Shown: positions 1 through 11,601 of the stretch, piece after piece | Numbering within the stretch: the stretch's first letter is position 1 | How the letters are laid out: each line of letters begins with the position of its first letter | Source of the DNA: Paraspadella gotoi | Taxonomy: Eukaryota > Chaetognatha | Direction: 5' to 3' | Assembly: GCA_051294375.1 (NCBI GenBank) | Contig: CM119267.1 | Span: 7,354,749-7,418,748 of the forward strand | Length of the DNA stretch: 64,000 nt | Program-made: the position numbers and the translations under genes | Notes under the pieces: model-generated | Seen by the model: only the letters and a program-made list of their open reading frames with translations | Databases searched by the model: none | What the model was told of the DNA's origin: nothing

Positions 1-1113
1 CGGAACAAGGGGAAAATCTATACGAGAAACCCGTTTGGAAACGAGAGAACAGAGTCCGTCGCAATCGCCATCATCGTTGTCGCCTGCAATTGTGCTTATC
101 GATGGATAAAAAGAGACAAAATGAAAATCCCTCAGGATTTCATCACCATCTTTGGAGGGCGCGTTCTCGGATTTTTTCCCTGATAATAGAGTCTTTATGA
201 TCGTTTTCGTAGTGTTTACGTCGTCGCAATCCAACGGCAAGAGGTGCATCAGGCTTGGGTAAAAACGTCGGGCCACACTTTGTAAGTGGGGATGCGACAC
301 GAGCTGGGCGATCGGAATCTGGGAACGTTTGCTTTTTTTATATACGGACTCCAGAACTTGATCGAATTCCGTTTCGAATTCCTACGATAAAATTAAATAA
401 GTTATAAATACAATACAAACCATAAATACAATAGAATACATAAATTAATACAACGATTAAAATCCCACAAACGTCGACCTGACTGGCGAGGGATATGGCG
501 TAATGGCCAGAGGCTTCGTGCTTGCTCACGTGCAGCCTCGGATCCGTCATGGCTAAGTGAAAGAGTTGCTGAACATTAAGTTTGACGTAAGGAATCATGT
601 CATCTATCCAGGCGCGAACGCGTATCCCGCGGAAAAACTGGAGCATATAGAAGATGGCGTATTCTTCATAATCGTCATCACCTAGCGCCGCGGTGCGGCC
701 ACAGGTCGTCAAAGACCAAAGCGCGTTCTCCTCTTCAAAAAAGGGGGACTTCTCGAGGAAAGTCCGCAAGTCCTGCGACGTCCACGACATCATCGCCATG
801 AGCTTTTGGACGTGAGGATCGCGAAGAATTTCTTCGAACGATGGAGGAACGTCGAATGGGCGAGCAGAATATACGTCTTGGAAGTGGTTCGGCCTATATT
901 TGTCGGTCAGGCGACTTATAAGGCGCCGTAACAATTTTTTTTTCAGATATTTGAGGTCGGGCAAGTGCAGAGGCGCTGGGGTGGTAAAGGTTTCTACAAA
1001 TGTTCCGTCTACGGCGGACGAAAGGCCATTAGAATACACCTGAGAGTTATAAAACGCGGTGAGTGGGGAATGGTTTTTGATCGAGATATTTACTAACTCA
1101 CTTTGGACTTCAT
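1..1113 (-). CDS. unrecognised protein, 5' part (runs off left edge)
   Basis: I do not recognise this protein. Three exons join in phase: a 4-codon start exon at 1102-1113 (ATG AAG TCC AAA followed by a GTGAGT donor), exon 2 at 479-1039 (acceptor CTCAG, donor CAG/GTCGAC), and exon 3 from 381 to the window edge, which stays open with no stop. About 318 residues are visible. The middle of exon 2 (DPHVQKLMAMMSW to IRVRAWIDDMIPY) is compact, aromatic-rich and looks globular rather than disordered. A basic stretch (YLKKKLLRRLISRL) precedes it. There is no signal peptide or membrane segment. The product is longer than seen here because the gene continues left of base 1. The open reading across both introns supports a real gene; its function is unknown. 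Confidence 0.7.
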
Positions 1114-1764
1114 GTTTTTATTTTTCGAAGGCTTTTTGATCAACGTTGGCGCTGAAAATGAAAATGACTTTTCAATTTATTTTTTATTCTTCATCCAATG
1201 TGTTGCGCCGCAATGACTTTATTTTCACGTGTATTTTTTGTGACATGACATGACGCGACATGACATGGCAACATGACTAAAATAACTTTCTTTGCATGTT
1301 TATTTATGACACGCACTGCATAGGAATTCCGTCTTTTATTCTTTATAGTTTTAGGATTTCCTGAGGGCGGCGCGAGCGGTCCCTTAGATTTGAGGTTTTT
1401 TCTGTCCTAACAAATGAGCAACTCTAGGCAAATTATGTACATTATTTACATAAGTGGGACAGACCGACCAACCGACAAATGACTCTGCGATATCTATTTT
1501 TAAGGTGATCACGTTTCTTCACAAGTATGATATATATGCATGTTAAAGGTATTTTGATGCCTTACCTTCATACCAAAAATGAACTTACATTAAAAATACT
1601 TGGTTGATTCTTTTTATTTAAGTAGGACAAACAGATAGACAGACATCCCTTTTTATTATTCTCTTCTCTTTTATTTTTTCCTTTTTTTCCTCTTAGCACG
1701 CTCGTTTGATTTTCTTTTTATATTTCATTCCTTTGCAATTCCTTCATTTTCATTCCTCGTTTTG
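1114..1764. other. intergenic, repeat remnants
   Basis: No gene is visible. The stretch holds short direct repeats built on GACATGACATG near 1240-1275. At 1458-1482 there is a GTGGGACAGACCGACCAACC string, a tail motif that also appears, in one orientation or the other, near 6.5, 9.65, 10.75 and 10.84 kb. It looks like a remnant of the dispersed repeat family that fills the large helicase intron. Confidence 0.5.
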
Positions 1765-4700
1765 TTATGAAATGTTAACAAGACAGAAACATCTCTTCTT
1801 CACAGACTTACGTCCGCTTTGTGCCAGTATTTTCTGAGCTGTCGTCGACACTTTCCGACTCTTCGAAGTCACAAGATCCTCAAAGTTTGGAAAGTCTTCC
1901 ACGAATTCCTTGGCTGGTTTTTTCAACTTCGTCTTCTTTTTCAACTCGAAAGCGATTTTCTTCTTCCCTTCTAACTCCGAACAAGGCGGCGGCGCTGGGT
2001 TGGGTTTTAGGAAGACGAAATCAAGATATTTCATTTACTAATGACGTTAGATTAGGAATTACCCGCCCCGAGTTCGTCGTCTTCGTCAAAAGAGACGGAG
2101 ACGGAGGAAGAAAAAGATGAGGACGAGTCGTTGATCTCTTCGCTCTTTTTGATTCCTTTGCTCCTTTGACTTTCTTTGCTCGACTTTGGTATCGGTGAGT
2201 TTGGGCCGATTTGGCGTGATTTTCGTACTGGGGATTTTTGGCTCAGAGACAAGTTATTTAGGGACGACCTCAGGGTGGAGAGAGGATCGACTTTCGATTT
2301 CGGCTCGAGAATCCGCAAATCTTCAAAATAAAACGTCAATGGGGGGGGGGAGAAGATATAACCAACTTCGAAATTGTTCCGCCAAGCTTTCCTTTCACCT
2401 TACCGAATGGCCTAAGAAACTGAAAGCGTTTCCCGCGAGTTCGATTGCCGTTCTCAGCCTCTAAGTCAACCGTTCCCCGAGTTTTGGCGTAAGGGGATAA
2501 GACGCGAATGTCTGGTTGTTTGGTGCCGGCGCCCTTGGCGGCGTTGGAAAGAAGTTTGGACGGAGGACCCAGGTAGATGTTGTCTTTTAACGGAAAAAGA
2601 GTAAGAAAATTAAACAATTATCAAATTTTACAGAAAAGGAGAATAAACGCGGATGAGAGGTTAATTTAAATTGTCAAAATTTTCTTGGACAAATCAACAC
2701 CTACCGGTAATCATCGTGGTGGGAGGCTGATTCTGAGATGGTCCGTGAGTCAATAGAGATTCCAGCACGTCGCTCAACAAAGAAGAAACGTCTCCCCTAA
2801 AGAATGAAGGGAACGACAAAAGCGTTTAAAAACAAAAACGTGAAAAGCGACAGTACGTGTCTCTGCCTCACCGAATCACTGCAGAGTGCGTTCCATGCGT
2901 CGTGTGCGTGAGCGAGTCTCCGTCGATGATTTCCGAAACGCGCGAACGAACCGCGTTGATCTTTTCCATCAATGATTTCGTTAAACTTTGTTGATTCGGA
3001 AAATTGAAAGCGTGATCGAAAACGCGAAATCCATTCACGCTAGGGTAGAAACAAAATCGTTTTTGACATAATCTCATCGTAACATTGTAATAAACATTAT
3101 TTATCATACAGTTGATTAGCTACGTCGACGGTTAGCTCCATGCCGTATTGATCGCCGAGAAAGGCGAAAAGAAGAACGAGAGCAACGAGGTTATTGTTAT
3201 CCGGGGGAAGAACGGTGACATTGTCGATCCAGCCGTTTGACTCGGAGCTGGCGACATAGTTGGCACCCACGGCGTAAAACTTAGCCAAAGTCGACAAGTG
3301 TAAGTTATTAGAAATAAATGGGACAAACTTGGAAAAAAAAAAGTCGGGGTCTAACCTTTTTCTTAGCGACGTCGCACGCGAACCCGATCGGGTTACGCCA
3401 TTGACATGTTCCCTTGCAGTGTTTTAGCGAATACCCTCCGGCGCTCAAAAGGTTCCAATCCACCCGATATGGCTAAAAAGGAAGATCTTACTTCTAACGC
3501 CCCATTTAAAACTCACGGGCTCTTATATCCACCCGAAAGCTAACCTGGCGCGGCGTGATAAATTCCACCGTCGATTCCCTTATCTGCGTTTCGGGTAAAC
3601 CCACGACGCCTCTCCGCATCTCCGATGGCACTTGCACCAAGAAAGTACTTTTCCCTTCGCTGAACTTGTAGATCGATTGGAGGCCATTCGGCACGTTCTC
3701 GAAAACCCGGACAATGTCGTCGCGGGTTTCGCCGGCGAAAGGCAAAAGAGCTTCTTTTTGGTTTTCAAACTCGAGAAATACAGAGGACGGGTTTGCCTGA
3801 GACGGAATCGCTTTTGCGACACCTAAGAAAAAGCAAAAAGAGTCGTTTTTCGAAGCTTCGACGATTTACGAACCGAAACCTATTCATTAATTCAACTCAC
3901 CAACGGCCATTCGACTAAAAATATTTTTAAACATCTCCATCTTGAAGTTTTCTCCTTCGTAGACAAGGTCCCCGGCGTCATCACCTCCCTTGTCTTCCTC
4001 CATCGTTCCCAACTTCTCCTTTTTCCTGACGTTCGCTACTCTGCGCGGCCGGAATATTGACGGCACTTCGACGAAGCCGAGTGAACGTTTTGGGTCAATT
4101 CCTAGACCGGTCATAGCGTCCGCCATGTCTCTCCCCCGATTCTTGGGTTTCTGACAAAGAATTTTTATTTCTCAATACTGAACTCGGCTCAACTAAAGTT
4201 TGCTTATTGTTTTCTATTAAAAGCGCCTTTATTCGTAAATATACAAACCGAATAAGTAATACTAACCTTTCTTTTCTCATTGGAGTTTTCTTCCGGCATC
4301 ACGTTGCCCTCCAGAAATAATGGGCTTAATGCCGCAACAATTATCGCATACAGTTTGAGGGCCTGAGCTTTTTCCTTTACAGGATTTTCTACAAACGAGG
4401 TGAGTCAATCATTAATCCGAGTAAACATTTACCCTCCACCGAAAAAAAAAAAGATCAGCGTTAATACCAGAAACGAAACCCTTTATTTTCGATGGGGTGT
4501 TGTAACAACCGTTGATTGGCACGAACAAGTCAGCAACGGAAAGGTCGCGCGAATATGCTTCCCACTTTGCAGCGTCTATGAAAGAACAACACAATTATTA
4601 TAAAATAGCTGAGGAAACTGTTAAAAATAATTCATAATTAAACTAACCTGGATGACTTTGATTTCTTTCTCGTGGTTTTCGAAAATGATGGGGAAGCATA

Positions 4701-7700
4701 CTAATAAGCTTCTCGATCTTTGACCGGGCTTCACCTGAACCACAAAAAAAGTTGTTAATATCCGTTGAAGTTTCAAAATGAGACAGCATGAACAAGCGAC
4801 CCCACACCCTCGCTTACCCAGTGGCGCGATTTCCCGAGCCTTCCAGGCCAAGTCGCCGACGAGATTTTCGAAGGCGTTAAATCGTTTCTCCATAACGGAG
4901 CGAACTCGGCAGAACCGATGCTTCAGTTCCGCAATATTCTTTGGAATGTATTCGCCTTGGATTGCGATGAATGTATGAATTAATTTTTCGTTAAAATTTA
5001 GATCCGACGACCGAGACATATCACCCTCACCTTTTTCGTTCGTCTGTCCCCAGTTGCGCTTTTCAAGGTTGAATTCATGGAGCGCGTAGAGCCAGTGGAC
5101 GAATAGATTTCGCAGCATGATGGGTTCGGAGAAGATATCTCCATCGAAGAATTTTCGCGATGAGGTGCTGAGGGAAGAAAGGATAGGCTTTTGATGAAAT
5201 GAACAGAGAAACAAGGACAAAACAAAAAAAAAAACAAAAAAAAACAACAAAAAATCTGAAGGCTAAGAACCTGGAATCTAAGGCGTAGATAAACTTCTGA
5301 TCGTCCTTAATGATCATTTTCGTGGGCTGAGTGAAGGGATCCTTGGATTGAACGGCGGCGGCCAAGACGATGCCGTCGCAACTGACTCCGAAAAGGATCC
5401 CGTACAAGATCAATCGCGAGTATCTCAGGTCGATCGGGAGGTTCATGCCTATATGACCCAGCAAGGTGAGATCTGACATCTCGTCGTTTTCCTCGATGGC
5501 TCCGATGTCGGCCAGGGTCTGAACCGCTTCTTGAATGTTCTCCGTCTTGGGCGGTTCGATGCTTTGCAGCAAGAGCTCAGTCGGCGTGCTGCCCGGGCTG
5601 ATAATTCGAGCGATACCTTTGACTTGCAGAACGAGGTTGTCCAGCGGCGAGTCATGCATCTGCGGAGGATCGAAAGGCGACAGCGATTCGAAGAATTCCC
5701 GCGTAAACATTTTGATGCAAATGCCGGTGAAAACTCGGCCAGTTCGACCGCGACGTTGTCGGGAAGAGGCCTAAAACAAAAAAGGGAGAAAAGAGCGAGT
5801 GATATTGTAACCATGTAAAACAGGCGTGAGTAAATTCATTAAACAGTAAACACGCGCTGACCTTCGAACACCAAGACAAATCGAGCATAGTCATTCGACG
5901 GTCCGCATGGTAAACGGGGCGTCGATGTAACCCGTAATCGACGACGACACGAACCTGCGAAATCGATAACACATAAAAACCCTCGAAATATTTCGAATTA
6001 AAAGGCGACGCAAAAGACCTTCGGTAAAGTCACGGAAGACTCGGCCACATTGGTCGCGAGAATGATATGACTCTTGAATCCCGGGGGATCATCAAAAGCC
6101 TCTAACTGATCATCGAAAGGAACCATAGAATGCAGGACGAAGACGCGTATACGACAAGGCCAACCACTGTGGGATGGGTCGCTTTCGATGCAGGTCAATT
6201 CGTCGAAGAGCTCGTCGATCTGCGCCCTGGAAATAAAGGATGCATCAAGTTTTAAGGGTTTGACCTTCGCGTTAATAACTTTTTATTGGCACCAATATTA
6301 CCTTCCGGGCAGAAAGACCAGAACCGACTCGCCGGGAACGACCAATGAGGGCAAGAGGCGCATCAAAATATGCCGAAATTCAGGCAGCAAGTCGAGAGCA
6401 ACTACGAAAAAAAATTCATCAAAAGAGTGCCACTAGTCACACTTCCCTTCCTTTACTAGTTGCGCCGCGCGTACTCGCGGACCAACTCAATAAGACACTT
6501 AGGTGTTGGTCGGTCGGTATGTATCCGTCCGTCGGTCAGTCCCACTTACTTTTTCAATGCTCATTACTCGGGCGTTATTTTAGTGTAAGGTATGAGTAAA
6601 TGCTTCTTCTGCCTATATTTCATACTCGTAATCACGTGACCATATGGAATTGAAATCGCTTGATCAGAAAATCAATTAGTCATAATTCGTGTAATACTTA
6701 ATTATTTTAGTTAATACTTGACAAATAAGTGATCAATCGTAAGATGCTTGTTGTGCATATGTTTTATACTTATGTAGACTGTAGTCACTTGTAACATAGT
6801 TACTGCGGCACAACACCTTGAACTTGCCGGCTCTTGTTTTTCCTATTTTCCTCTCTGAAATTGCTAATTAAGTCAATCATCTTGTCTTCAATATAACTTA
6901 CTTTTAGTGGACGACGCAGTATAAGAGGGAACATAATTTAAATTCATCTCCGACATCTCGACGCTTAAAGCTTGCAAGCTTTTAAATCCTTGTTGGGTCA
7001 TGTCGGAGAGGTAGCCCTGAAATAAAGCAATCCGAAATTTCCTTCTTCGTCGCCCGAACAAAGGTTGCCTTTTAAAACGAACCTCATTCTCTGAATCCTG
7101 ATAAAATGAGCTCGACTTTTTATTCAACTTGCAGGAATTCTTGAGAATGCGAAATTTGTCGTCGTCGGAAAAGGCATGGGGAAAGCGAGAAGGGAGATCT
7201 TCGAGGAAAACGTCCTCAACGGGATATCGCCGCGCGCCGACGAATATGACGCGCTGCGGCATGCGTCGGATTTCCAAGGCCGAGGCGAAGTAGCGAAGGA
7301 AGAGATCTCCCTGGATCGTGGCAGACATGACGACGAGCTTGATGGGACGATCCTTGACGAGCAGTTTGACGATAAGGGAGAGGAGATCGTTTTCCAACTC
7401 ACGTTCGTGAACCTCGTCCAGAACGAGGTGCGTGTATTCATCGAGCATACGGTCGTTGTGAGTCAACGCGGTCCGAACATAGCCGGTGGTTGCGAAAAGG
7501 ATGCGAGTTTGGTAACATGACATGTAATCTTGGCCAATGCGGTAGCCGATCTCGTGGCCTAAACAAAAATATATACTATATAGATGTAGCAGATGTTTTT
7601 TTCCCCCTTTATAAACCCCAATAAAATCTTGATTCTTAACTTAAAGCATTAAAAGAAACTGGGGAGGATGGTCCAATATAAAAATGAGGTAATCTAAAAA

Positions 7701-8604
7701 AACTAATTAAAGGTTTGCTTTGTTATTTCTTTCAGCAAAAAAAGTAAGCTCGAATGGAAAAAAATGTTTTCATACCTAATTCGACCTTTCTTTCTTTCGC
7801 TACACGTTCCGCCAATGATCTGGCGGCGATTCGTCGCGGCTGCGTCACCAAAATTTTGACTGGTCGATCGTACTCTGACGGAAAGCTGGGCGAACAATAA
7901 AATTCGATGAAACGCTCTCTCTCTCTTTCTCTCATGGATTAACATGACAAAACATCAATGGGAAAAAGTAGACAAACTCAATATGTAAGAGATGATTATT
8001 TAATATGATCTTAAATGAGAATATTCTTAGATCTACCAATCCATACTGCTAATCGGCTGGTTCTCGACGCAAGCAACATATCCAATCTATCGGAAACTCT
8101 TTTCAACTTCGCACGGAAAAGGGTCCTATACATTGTTGGAAAAAATTACCCATGGAAATCGTATCCATGGAAATCGTATCCACAAAACTCGGATTTGAAA
8201 CCTTGCATAATTGTTTTAGAAACAAATCTTGGTATCTGACAATAACTGTGATTCGTTATTCTTCTGTGTTCTTACAATTTAAAAATTTATGTGTAGCCTT
8301 AGGCTTAGTCTATTTGCATTTTCAAATGAATGTTTACGTGTTAAAAAAAAAACAAACTAAAAACAAAACAAGTTTGAGCAAACAATGTCGGATCTGCCTA
8401 CGATAATTAATTAATTAATTAATTAATCGATTAATTAATTAATTAATTTTAATATGTAATAATTAATTTAAAATTTATATTCAACTTATCATCATCGATG
8501 TCCTTAAAATTGGGTTAGGACAGTTATTAAATATGTTTTGTTTACATTTTATCAAAACAAACAAATATCCTCTATTTTATTTTATTTCTCCTTCTCTCTC
8601 TCTC

Positions 8605-8639
<35 letters not shown>

Positions 8640-9115
8640 ATGCAATTGCGACGATCTTTATGCTTTTAAGATTCTTCTAACTTGCATCATTTTTTCACAT
8701 TAATTAATTAATTAAAACATTTATTAGTAATCATTAATATTAAAGATTCAAGTAAATGTGACTTATGTTTTTTCCATCTAAACTCATTTCCACTGACACA
8801 ATTCCGTCAAAACTTTATATAATTATTATATATTAATAAATATTTAAAAGCTTCAGTGCAACAACCCAATGAACTAATTCAAAAAGTTACATTGAAAATC
8901 GATTTAGTAGTAAAAGGAAAAAAAAATTTTTAAAGAGAACTAGAAGTTATAAAAAATGTTCAATTTTGGCCCGCCTTACTAGATATATTGCATGTGATTA
9001 AACAATGTTATCGGAATAATATTTTTATCAATTTTATGTATTTTGTAAGTATTTAAGTATTTTTATTCAGTGAGTAAAATAACAACTTTTTTATTTGCTA
9101 ATTTTAATCTCGGAA

Positions 9116-9146
<31 letters not shown>

Positions 9147-11547
9147 TTGCAATTGCAACGATCCTTATGCTCATTTTTCTGCTCTCTCTCTCTCTCTTTG
9201 CAATTGCGACGATCCTTATGCTCATTTTTATGCTCTCTCACTCTCTCTCTCTCTCTCTACCCGCTCACAAAATTTCATCTCAATCTATTATGGGTTAAAA
9301 TAAGTAAAAAGATTCAAGTAAATGTGACTCATATTTTTTTAATTTAAACTCATTTCCACTCGTACGTTTCCACCGAAACTTTAGATCAAGCATCATTACA
9401 CATTTTTCTACCCACACAAAAAATTTGAACTCAATCTATCCATCCAATTATGATTAATTAGAGTACTTATTGGTTAAAATAAGTAAAAAGATTTTAGTAA
9501 ATGCGACTTGTTTTTTCCATTTAAACTCATATCCACTCACACGATTCCGTCGAAACTTTATATCCAGCCTTATCACACACTTTCCTACCCACAACACAAA
9601 ATTCCATTCCAATCCAACCAGCCAATCACGAGTTATTGGAGCTTTTTGCGAAGGTGGGACGGATGGACGGATTGATTGACTGATTAATTAATTATTGATT
9701 AATTAATTGACTAATTGATTAATTAACTGATTAATTATTTGATTTATTAATACATCCTGCATTTACATTTAATATAAAAATTTCAAAAAGCATAATTAAT
9801 TAGTGAAACAGGTTTTTTGTTTTTTTCCATTTAAACTCATTTCCACTCAAAAGATTCCATCGAAACTTGGTTTCCTATTCAATCACACACTTTTCTACTC
9901 ACATACAAAATTCCAGGTCAATCGATAATTAAGTGGTAATAAGCTAACTTGGTCAACTTGCATAATTTTGTCAACTGACATAATTTTGTCAACTGACATA
10001 ATTTGGTTAACTGACATAATTTGGTCAACTGACATAATTGGTCAACTGACATAATTTGATCAATTAAGATAATTTGGTCAACCGGCTTAATTTGGTCAAC
10101 TGGCCTAATTTGGTCAACAGGCATAATTTGGTCAACAGGCATAATTTGGTCAACTTGCAGAACTTGATCATCTTGCAGAATTTTGTCAACTGGCATAATT
10201 TGGTCAACTTCAAGAATTTGGTAACTGGCATATTTTTGTCAATTTGCATAATTTGGTCAATCAATCAATCAATCAGAGAGAGAGAAACTTTAAAAAATTC
10301 AATTAAATGTGTCTTTTGGTTTTCTAATTTATCACATACTTTCCTACCCACACACAAAATTCAATTTCGATTTATCTATCCAATTTTTAATAAAATAATA
10401 ATTATGAGTAAATTTAAGTAAAAATACTTCAAGTAAATATGACTTTTGTTTTTTTCCATTTTAACTCATTTCCACTCGCACGATTCCATCGAAACTTTAT
10501 ATCTAGCTCAATCACACACTTTCCTACCATCATACAAAATTTCAAGTCAATTGCCCTATCCACTCATGAGCAATTGGCGTTCAAATAGTGAAATATATTT
10601 TTTTGTCTTTTCCATTTAAACCAATTTCCACTCGCACGATTCCCTCGAAACTTCATATCCATCTCAATCACACAGTTTCCTATCCACACACAAAATTTCA
10701 TACCAATCCATCCATCCAATCACGAGTAATTGGAGTTTTTTGCTAAGGTGGGACGGACGGACGGACATCGTTTTTTTTGCATAATTTATCATAATTCGAT
10801 GTTCTGACATGATATAAGTGTGTGCCCGACAATATTGAGGGGGCGGACCGACGGACCGACAAAGTGAATTATAGAGTCGGGATCTGCTGATAAGCAGTTC
10901 CGACTAAAAACATAAATAACTAAATTTGTTGTCCATTCTTTACAAAACACCCAGACATTCTGAATCAGGTTTCCAAATTGTATCTCATGTTAGCTGACTG
11001 AACGTTTAAGTAGCATTTTGAAAACAAACTAGCAGAAAACCAAAGTGAATGACGAAAAACAAAAGACCCCTTAGACGTATTAGTTGCTGTCCAGGGTCAT
11101 GTACTGTTCAATTCAATTCTATTCTCTTACCTCTCATAGTCGTCGAGAATGAACTGAGGGACCTGCGTGGACTTTCCGCAACCAGTCTCACCCTCGATGC
11201 AGGTGACGCGCTGATTGCGTATAGCGCTCATCAGGCTTTCACGGTGAGAGAGGATGGGAAGGGTCGTTTCCGTACTGGAGGCGGAGAGAAAGGGGAAGCT
11301 CATAGGAAAAAGGAAAGGAGAAGAGAGATCCGACATAAGCAAAGATAAAGAAATCAACTAAGAAAAGAAAAAAAGTGACAAACCTCGAGTTCTCGAGCTG
11401 TTGATTCTCACGTTCTTCGGAGTCTTCGACGCCCTGGGGCAGAAGATAATCAATGTCGATCCCTTGATCGTGGCCCTTTTCCGAGAAATCAATCGCAAAT
11501 CGGTCGGCCATTCGATTCGGATGTTGCCGGACGATTTCGTTTAAAAT
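1765..11547 (-). CDS. DExH-box RNA helicase (TDRD9/spindle-E-like core), possibly fused to upstream XPG-type protein
   Basis: Superfamily 2 RNA helicase spread over many exons. Motifs read in order on the minus strand: I GETGCGKSTQ (exon 11131-11276), Ia TQPRR (7776-7885), II DEVH and III SAT (exon ending at 7558), a VFLPG strand near 6.3 kb, V TNVAESSVT near 6.05 kb, VI QRRGRTGR near 5.75 kb, then an HA2-like region at 5.1-5.7 kb. The DEVH box and LSWCSK before motif VI recall TDRD9/spindle-E and plant zinc-finger DExH helicases. Downstream exons (about 4.6-1.77 kb) carry a long C-terminal region I do not recognise, ending in a Ser/Lys-rich tail; I saw no convincing Tudor domain. Exons at 2404-2583, 2705-2796, 2873-3039 and 3110-3327 join in phase. 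An own start could be ATG 11511 (MADRFAIDF), but the exon is also in phase with the asteroid-like exons upstream. Confidence 0.85.
6440..6600. repeat. intronic dispersed repeat fragment
   Basis: The helicase intron near 6.4-6.9 kb contains GGTCGGTCGGTATGTATCC and GTCCGTCGGTCAGTCCCAC. This is the reverse complement of the GTGGGACGGACGG-type tail seen at 9.65 and 10.75 kb and near 1.46 kb. It is probably a truncated, inverted copy of the same repeat family. No coding potential was seen. Confidence 0.5.
9117..9260. repeat. compound CT microsatellite with a repeated 57-bp module
   Basis: CT runs alternate with the phrase TTGCAATTG-GACGATCCTTATG, which occurs at about 9147 and 9200 and again, slightly altered, after the CT run at 8591-8650. 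This is a simple tandem or compound microsatellite with no gene content. Confidence 0.7.
9948..10262. repeat. 18-bp minisatellite
   Basis: About 17-18 head-to-tail copies of an 18-bp unit close to GGTCAACTGACATAATTT, with substitutions (ACTGACA, ACTGGCA, ACAGGCA, ACTTGCA) spread along the array. Both strands give open but highly repetitive translations (repeated PVDQI or QLTKLC), which I treat as non-coding. Confidence 0.85.
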
Positions 11548-11601
11548 CTGAGACGAGAAAAGAGAAAAAGCGGACGACGTAGAAAAGACAACTCTTGATT
11601 T

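Larger units (their letters stand above)
8742..10790. repeat. cluster of about 180-bp direct repeats
   Basis: Repeated units share, in order, AAGTAAAAAGATTCAAGTAA, CCATTTAAACTCATTTCCAC, CGATTCC-TCGAAACTTTAT, CACACACTTTCCTACCCACA, CAATCCATCCA and a tail GTGGGACGGACGGACGG. Recognisable copies begin near 8742, 9300, 9480, 9795, 10285, 10400 and 10585; some are truncated. The order and direct orientation suggest local tandem duplication of one dispersed element. No open reading frame or terminal inverted repeats are evident, so I leave the class open. Confidence 0.65.
7886..11130. repeat. 3.2-kb repeat-filled intron between helicase motifs I and Ia
   Basis: The donor (GAGAG/GTAAGA at 11131/11130) and acceptor (CGCCCAG/CTTT at 7886/7885) bracket the largest intron in the window, and the coding phase is kept across it. 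Inside are a TTAA simple repeat (8403-8450), CT tracts (about 8591-8634 and 9117-9260), about seven directly repeated units of roughly 180 bp (8.74-10.79 kb), and an 18-bp tandem repeat (9948-10262). Neighbouring introns are mostly below 350 bp, so this one has grown by repeat accumulation. Long translations in this stretch are low-complexity artefacts. Confidence 0.8.

Noticed and set aside
3506-3560. Strong GTGAGT donor near 3518 in the helicase C-terminal region
   Set aside because: Using it puts the next exon in a frame with an early stop; a weaker GTGGAT donor about 20 bases upstream keeps the frame. I left this exon border unresolved.
9918-10421. Open frames on both strands with repeated PVDQI or QLTKLC units
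   Set aside because: They are produced by the 18-bp minisatellite, lie in a helicase intron, and have no start context or partner exons.
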